A stretch of DNA of 64,000 nt from Symsagittifera roscoffensis (lineage: Eukaryota > Xenacoelomorpha > Acoela > Convolutidae): positions 28,048,833 to 28,112,832 of the forward strand of contig NC_087062.1 of NCBI RefSeq assembly GCF_963678635.1, read 5' to 3'. The notes under the pieces are model-generated. The model ran no database searches. It had not been told where the DNA came from and saw only the letters and a program-made list of their open reading frames with translations. Made by a program: the position numbers and the translations under genes. Positions 59,378-64,000 of the stretch are shown one piece after another (the first letter of the stretch is position 1; every line of letters starts with the position of its first letter).

Positions 59378-60308
59378 TGACCACCATGTATTAAGATAGG
59401 CTATAGAGTATCCGGTCACCAACCTATGTATTAGGATAGGAAATAGATTTCCTATGTATTAAGATAGGGAATAGGTTTCCCAATGTATTAAGATGGTAAG
59501 GTTTCAGATGGTAAGTTTCAGAAAAATTTTTGGCGCCCGAATTTTTTGGGTTCGATTTTGCCAATACTTGCGTTTCTTAGTCAACTTCTACGATTTGTGA
59601 TATGTAAGGACTATCTTGTCTTACAAAAATTCGGTATGGTAAGTTTCAGAAGGTAAGGTTCAGAAAATTTTTTGAAAATTTTTTAAGTTTTACTTGCAAA
59701 TACATTTTTATCTTGAAAAAACATTTTTATATTAAAAAACTGAAAAAATTTTTTTGGATGGTAAGTTTCAGATGGTAAGTTTCGACGAAAATTAAGTTTC
59801 GATTTAGAGTATGGGATCAGAAACTAATATATCACAGAATATTTTTTTCTCGAAAGAATCTTTTAAATTCCTATTTCATGTTATTTATTTTCCCTCAGGT
59901 TATCTGGGGAAAATTGTCAGGAGGGGATTATTTTTGACATGTTAGTTATTCCGCTCCACGGAATATCAGGGGAATCTTGACAGCTCCTCACGGTTGATTC
60001 CTTTTATATCCTACTTAATCTTTTTTCCCCAGGTTATCTGGAGAACGGATGACAGGTTCATTACACTTAATAATAATTTTATGACTTATTTTATCTTTTT
60101 TCACATAATTATCTCACTTATTTTTACCTCAACTGGTTTATTTATTCTGTCATATTTCTTGCTACGATTCATTTCAGTTCTCTTTTATCACTTTGTTTTT
60201 AATCTTTAAAAAATTCTCTGAAATTTCCAAATTTTCCAAAAAATTCTTTGAAATTTCCAAATTTTCCAAAAACTTATCATCCAAATTTATCAATTGCTCT
60301 GCCACGGT

Positions 60309-60402
60309 AAAAGTTTACACTGAGAAAAACATAGTATCATATATTTTTTGGATCTGATATTTTTGTGTAATAATTTTTCCGTCTTTCTCAGAGTAAACTT
60401 TT
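60309..60402. repeat. Hairpin 265 bp beyond the Polinton protease stop
   Basis: AAAAGTTTACACTGAGAAA (60309-60327) and its reverse complement with one mismatch (60384-60402), loop 56 bases. It is on the 3' side of the last Polinton gene seen; it may be a transcript-end structure or part of an element terminus. Confidence 0.8.
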
Positions 60403-60666
60403 AAAAAAATTATACAATTTACTAGAAGTTGGTTACAATTTTCGTAAATTTATCTACTCTATCGTTAATTCTTTCAATTGGGGGACTACAACATCCATAT
60501 TTCATCATCATTCTCCGTATTTCATCAAAGGGTTAGTTGCTAAGATGCTTTTCGTAAAAAAATTTAAGGAATTTAAAAAGTTAAATTACATAAATAATCA
60601 AACAATTCACTACATCGTATAGTAAAATTACTGCAAAAATTTACACTTACAAAAAAAATTTCACTT

Positions 60667-61062
60667 TTACATAAAATTACTGATAAAATTCAAAACATAC
60701 ACATCATGAACATTATTCAAGTTCTTCTGGAAGAATTTAAAAAGGAGAAATGCTGAATAAATTGCGTAAAAACCACACAAATCAGTCTTTTGTAGCTTTC
60801 GAGGAACCATTCGTCGAAACTTTTTTGTCAAAAAAGGGTAAGTTGATCTCTTTCTTCCCAAAGAATCAGCAAAGTAGTAGCTTTTATCCAGTCGAGCAAT
60901 CATAATCCAGTGTTCTCCTCTATCATTGCTTGGGGCTGAGTTAATAATTGCAAAAGAGTATTTTGTTAGTTCAGGTACTGTATCAGAAGGGTATGATCCC
61001 ATGTACTAGAACCTGAGCTCTGGAATTATTTCAATAATTTGCAAAAGTGAAAAGTTATCCAT
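60667..61062 (-). pseudogene. PRO: Polinton adenain-like cysteine protease, broken by a TAG
   Basis: The frame from ATG 61062 (MDNFSLLQ) to 60667 covers 131 codons with one in-frame TAG at 61006-61008. After the stop, GEHWIMIARLD supplies the catalytic His, FADSLG the acidic residue, and LQKTDLCGFYAIY the oxyanion Gln and the nucleophile Cys: the His-Asp-Cys order of adenovirus-type (C5/ULP1-like) proteases, which mature capsids in Polintons. Length suits a small family member. It is the last gene of the block and follows the small membrane protein gene with a gap of about 90 bases. The active-site residues are intact despite the stop. Confidence 0.85.
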
Positions 61063-61150
61063 CTTTGCAATTGTAGGCTGATTTACAGCTAAAAATGAAA
61101 TTGGTAGTTTGATAGTGTACTTTAGGTTAAAAAAAAGAAAGAATAATGAC

Positions 61151-61411
61151 TTACACACATTTAGGAATTGAATCAACAAAGTCCCATACACAAGCCTTAT
61201 ATAGTGGGCAAAGTTTATTGAATACTGTTTTACAGTCTAGGTTGAAGAAGTTTCTCGGGTTTTCAACTAAACAGCATTCCTTCTCTATTTTTTCTGGAGC
61301 TTTAGGTCTGAAGAAAAACAATATAGATAGTACAGAGATAATAACAAAGAAAAGTCCCAAAAAAGTTACAATATTTTTATAGGAAACTGAAAACTCAAGA
61401 AAATTACACAT
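61151..61411 (-). CDS. Small membrane protein of the Polinton block (86 aa)
   Basis: The ATG at 61411 gives an intact 86-codon frame. It has one long hydrophobic segment (IVTFLGLFFVIISVLSILFFF, about residues 14-34, here given only as a membrane span) followed by a basic and Cys-containing tail (CCL, LDC, LCPLYKAC). It overlaps the end of the capsid gene by eight bases (ATGTGTAA). Polintons often have small unassigned virion or membrane genes; no specific function can be assigned. It is the only gene in the block without a visible lesion. Confidence 0.55.
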   Translation of the reverse strand: MCNFLEFSVSYKNIVTFLGLFFVIISVLSILFFFRPKAPEKIEKECCLVENPRNFFNLDCKTVFNKLCPLYKACVWDFVDSIPKCV

Positions 61412-62752
61412 TTTTAGCCACTGTTCCGAATTTGTCAATTTGAATATTTGATAATCTTTCTCCCAAGACTATCACTTCCGTTACTTGCTCCAAGGGAAAT
61501 TGGAAAAACATTTCTAATCTCAAGCTTTCTCCACTAAGTTCTGGATAATGCAAGTGTTCAGCGGCATCCTGTAGTGAAGCCAAGTCGAAAACTAGAATAT
61601 AGTGATTTTGAAAATCTTCCATAGGAAGAGCTGGAAAATCTTCGTTGAACTGCATTGCTTTCTTTGTTGTAACATAGGGTCGACAAGGAGAAGTTGTAAC
61701 TAATGAAATAATTGCTCTTCCACCCCGAATAATTCTAAGCTCTCTCAAATGAAATTGTTGATAATTGAAAGGATTTTCCTAAAAAGATATCGCAACAGCC
61801 GAATTTGTATTCATTGCAACAGCTATCCTTCTGATTGGGGCATTATTGAAAACATTTTCCTGAATAAACTGGTTTTGACGAGATGGAATGATAAAGGTTC
61901 TTGCTATAGTTTCCATGTAATTGTAATGAGCAGGTTCCCTTTCCAGATTCCATTGCAAATATTGATGATTAGGTTCAGCTACTAAAATTCTTCTTGTAAA
62001 CAGTGAACAATCAACTATTTTCAGACTGACATTTGGATTATCAGATAACATGTAAAAATTAGGTCTAGCTCGAATAAGTTTAATTCGAACTTTGGTATTT
62101 GGTAGCAACAGTTTTTCGCAAGTAAACAAATCAATGGCGAGCCTCCCATGTTATCCCTGTTCCCAAGGAATTCCCTGAGTGAAAAAGTTATCCCTGTTCC
62201 CAAGGAATTTGCTCTATCAGTGAATGGATACATATCAAATGCATCAGGATTTTCTTCAAAACTGTATCCATGACAAGCAAGAATTCCTTTATTACTCACT
62301 GCTGACGAGTTGAATTCGTTCGATATCTGTGCCTTATGAGGATATAATCCATTGGCCTTGTAAACCATTGTATTGTTAAAATAAACTTCACAGTTGGAGA
62401 ATAGAGAATGTAGTAGATTGTTTACATAAGTTAAGTAAGTTTGTGGTTCCTCATCTGAATCTTCCTCCGATTTTGCTTTATGTTCTGCTTTTTCTTTTTT
62501 GAAAGCATCAAACAATCTTCCTTTGAATAGTTGAAGCTTTAAGCTAAGATGGGTATCACGCATATCCAAGTAGAGATTACGATCCGTTTCAAATTCAAAC
62601 TCAATACTGCTTTCATCCAGAGAAGTACTGGGGAATACTTCTTGTGTGTAAGATGACATAATTGTTTCCAAAACTGGGACTTTATCAAAAATCTCCAAAG
62701 AAGAATTTGTAAACGCTCCGTACCAAAAATGACTACTTTGATTTACACTCAT
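61404..62752 (-). pseudogene. MCP: Polinton/Maverick major capsid protein (double jelly-roll), broken
   Basis: Starts at ATG 62752, overlapping the stop of the upstream gene (ATGA). The N-terminal part (62752 to about 62150) has FEFETDRNLYLDMRDTHLSL, the conserved N-terminal strand region of Polinton capsid proteins. A second frame (about 62140-61779) has KVRIKLIRARP and the third part (61748-61404) RGGRAIISLV and a C-terminal LRLEMFFQFPL. The breaks are a frameshift between about 62187 and 62130, beside a 37 bp tandem duplication, and an in-frame TAG at 61779-61781. The family forms icosahedral shells in Polinton-related viruses. By length (about 450 codons) nothing large is missing. Confidence 0.85.
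62150..62209. repeat. 37 bp-period duplication inside the capsid gene
   Basis: A 23 bp sequence (GTTATCCCTGTTCCCAAGG...) occurs at 62150-62172 and 62187-62209. The 37-base offset is not a multiple of three and so disturbs the frame; by hand, removing one unit alone would not put the two halves in frame, so there is at least one more change nearby. Confidence 0.93.
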
Positions 62753-63118
62753 TTTATCTTGTCAAAAATGTCTTTGCGAAAAAGACTGATTTTTGAACTA
62801 CTCTTTCGAGAAATGGTTCTTCTTGTTCTACGCTTGGATTTCTTTTTTCCACCTCCCAGCTGTTTTCGAACTGTTTTTGTTCCAACATCTTTTGCAAACG
62901 TTTTGAGTTTTTTTTGTCCACTGACAACTTCTCCAATCTCTGGAGCGGCAATTTCAAATAAATATGCTCCGATTCTTTTTTGCAGCTGGGACTATATATT
63001 TTTTAATGAAGGGAATTGCAGTTCTCCCAAGAGTTTGTGCAAGAGCACCAAAACTTCTTCGACGCTGCCTTGCATGTCCAAGAAAAATAGGAAAATTAGC
63101 TGAACTTTGAGCAACCAT
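62749..63118 (-). pseudogene. Small basic virion-type protein of the Polinton block
   Basis: The ATG at 63118 gives MVAQSSANFPIFLGHARQ. A Gly/Arg-rich N-terminus and an amphipathic segment (LAQTLGRTAIPFIKKY) are followed, after a one-base frame change in a run of six A near 62976, by FEIAAPEIGEVVSG and a Lys/Arg-rich C-terminus. The stop (TGA 62749-62751) overlaps the capsid start. Basic, amphipathic small proteins next to the capsid gene are common in Polintons and resemble adenovirus core or pVI-type proteins in general character; the exact role is unknown. The homopolymer frameshift may be an assembly error. Confidence 0.65.
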
Positions 63119-63135
63119 TTCGTATGAAGTATAAA

Positions 63136-63962
63136 TCAAAAATGATTATCCGAAATCTTGCGAAACAAGAGGACAACTCGTGTAATTCCTACGGACACAA
63201 AAGGAATTTTTTCACCTGTAGTATCCCTTAGTTCTATTTTTATGCTGTGGAAAAAACTTTTCATAATTTTTTAAATTGTAGATTTGTGAAGGATTGATAG
63301 TTCATGTACTGTCCTGTAGATATTATGTCTCCATTTTTTACTTTGGAAATGAAAGGAATACAACGCAGTAATGGAGTTTATGTATCGCCTACTATATTAT
63401 ATTCTATAATATCACTATAAATCATTAAGGAATGTATTCTTATAATGTCGTAAGAATACTGAGGATAATGTGGTCCTTTTCCTTTCATTATAACACCTGT
63501 CTGATTTTGTTCTAAATCACAACCAAAAATGTGACTCAAATCAGCACTTTGAATTATAAACACTGATTGATCTTCAGGTAAATGAATGGCAACTTTTTGT
63601 GTAATCTTATCTACTGATACATAAATTCCGTTATATTCATATTTTTGTGCACCTATACGTTTTCGAACTTTGTCATTCATGGCTACAACTATATCAACAA
63701 TACTTGGATACAATCCAGGCTCAACATGCATCGGTTGAATCTTTCTTTTTTCCTCAGGACTTTCTCGTCCATCTACGAAAGTAAACTTTCCCTCTCTAAC
63801 GTTTTGGTACAAAGGAGGGTACGATATTTCTGAAATAGCAACCTCCCATTCTCCTTTTAGATGTATTTGTTCCGGTAGAAAATTTGTAAAGGAACTAAGA
63901 CTGTTATTCGGATAACAATTAAAAGAAGCATTAGAAACTAGCTCAATAGTAAAAAAATCCAT
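63136..63962 (-). pseudogene. Polinton minor capsid/penton-like protein, broken
   Basis: The true start is probably the ATG at 63962 (MDFFTIELVSNAS); the frame before it begins with TTG. YPNNSLSSFTNFLPEQI, LKGEWEVAISEISYP and NVREGKF form a module conserved in proteins encoded beside Polinton capsid genes. A TAA at 63378-63380 interrupts the frame, which resumes with SKVKNGDIISTGQYMNY, then changes frame near 63280 and ends with GEKIPFVSVGITRVVLLF and a TGA at 63136-63138. Total about 275 codons. The penton assignment is by position and size, so it is tentative; membership of the Polinton block is firmer. Confidence 0.65.
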
Positions 63963-64000
63963 GACAACTGATCGATAAAAACTCAATTTAAAAAATGACT

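Larger units (their letters stand above)
58212..60660. other. Non-coding repeat-rich interval before the Polinton block
   Basis: No gene seen. It holds a 31 bp direct repeat (58399-58460, ATGAGACTCAAG type), scattered GGAATCC/GGATTCC motifs (58970-59290), a G-rich run at 59350-59377, ATGTATTAAGATAGG repeats (59387-59500), GATGGTAAGTTTCAG repeats (59498-59790), and two 29 bp A/T repeats at 60208-60280. One end of the Polinton and of the transposase-bearing element should lie here, but I could not locate terminal inverted repeats. Confidence 0.5.
60667..64000 (-). mobile_element. Polinton/Maverick, capsid-protease end (incomplete in window)
   Basis: Five same-strand genes in the order penton-like, small basic, major capsid, small membrane, protease, with overlaps or gaps of only a few bases between most of them. 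This is the morphogenesis module of Polintons (virus-like transposons of eukaryotes). Integrase, protein-primed DNA polymerase B and FtsK-like ATPase are absent here and would lie to the right. Four of five genes are interrupted, so the copy is probably an old insertion, although homopolymer errors could account for part. Confidence 0.85.

Noticed and set aside
61006-61781. Two in-frame TAG codons in Polinton genes as evidence for a reassigned stop codon
   Set aside because: A neighbouring gene is broken by TAA and the BEL element by TAA and TGA; intact genes here end normally. Ordinary decay explains it.
62960-62990. Programmed ribosomal frameshift at the A-run in the small basic Polinton gene
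   Set aside because: The direction needed (one base skipped) does not fit the usual -1 slippery site; a homopolymer indel or sequencing error is simpler.

Overview
This 64 kb window comes from the nuclear genome of a eukaryote, most likely an invertebrate animal. It is A+T-rich and holds short GT-AG introns, BEL/Pao and Ty3/Gypsy LTR retrotransposons, CR1-like LINEs, a Polinton/Maverick and long satellite arrays. I cannot name the species. A run of 200 Ns at 1748-1947 is an assembly gap. Most transposon genes are decayed; a JmjC-domain gene and one orphan gene read cleanly across their exons.

Layout. (1) 1-6421: two copies of an unidentified retroelement-type long ORF face each other across the gap, plus-strand copy at 1-1740 and minus-strand copy at 6421-1948. 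(2) 7265-13030 (minus): a ruined Ty3/Gypsy pol (RT, RNase H, integrase) whose 3' part is tandemly duplicated in 1.25 kb units. (3) 14041-17460 (minus): CR1-like LINE fragments. One is split by a 781 bp miniature LTR element (TRIM-like) with a 5 bp target duplication. (4) 18331-18888: inverted arrays of a 20 bp minisatellite around a perfect hairpin. (5) About 18960-44340: a satellite domain with full-length monomers of about 1.1-1.2 kb and two deletion forms. One deletion form makes a homogeneous 749 bp array; the other alternates with full-length units in a 1.9 kb higher-order repeat. A 6.8 kb BEL/Pao element (34005-40823) is inserted in this satellite.

(6) 44367-58202: an intron-bearing gene cluster. 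It holds two divergently transcribed orphan genes with a 78 bp-arm palindrome between them, an intact JmjC (KDM2/PHF8-like) gene, and a transposase-like gene with DDE-like motifs and a BRCT-like domain. This may be one large DNA transposon carrying a chromatin-modifying cargo gene; I could not find its termini. (7) 60667-63962 (minus): the structural block of a Polinton/Maverick (penton-like protein, small basic protein, double-jelly-roll major capsid protein, small membrane protein, adenain-like protease). It is packed with overlapping starts and stops like a virus, but four of its five genes carry stops or frameshifts. Integrase, PolB and packaging ATPase are not in the window and would lie beyond 64000 if present.

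All alignments, splice phases and counts were done by eye.
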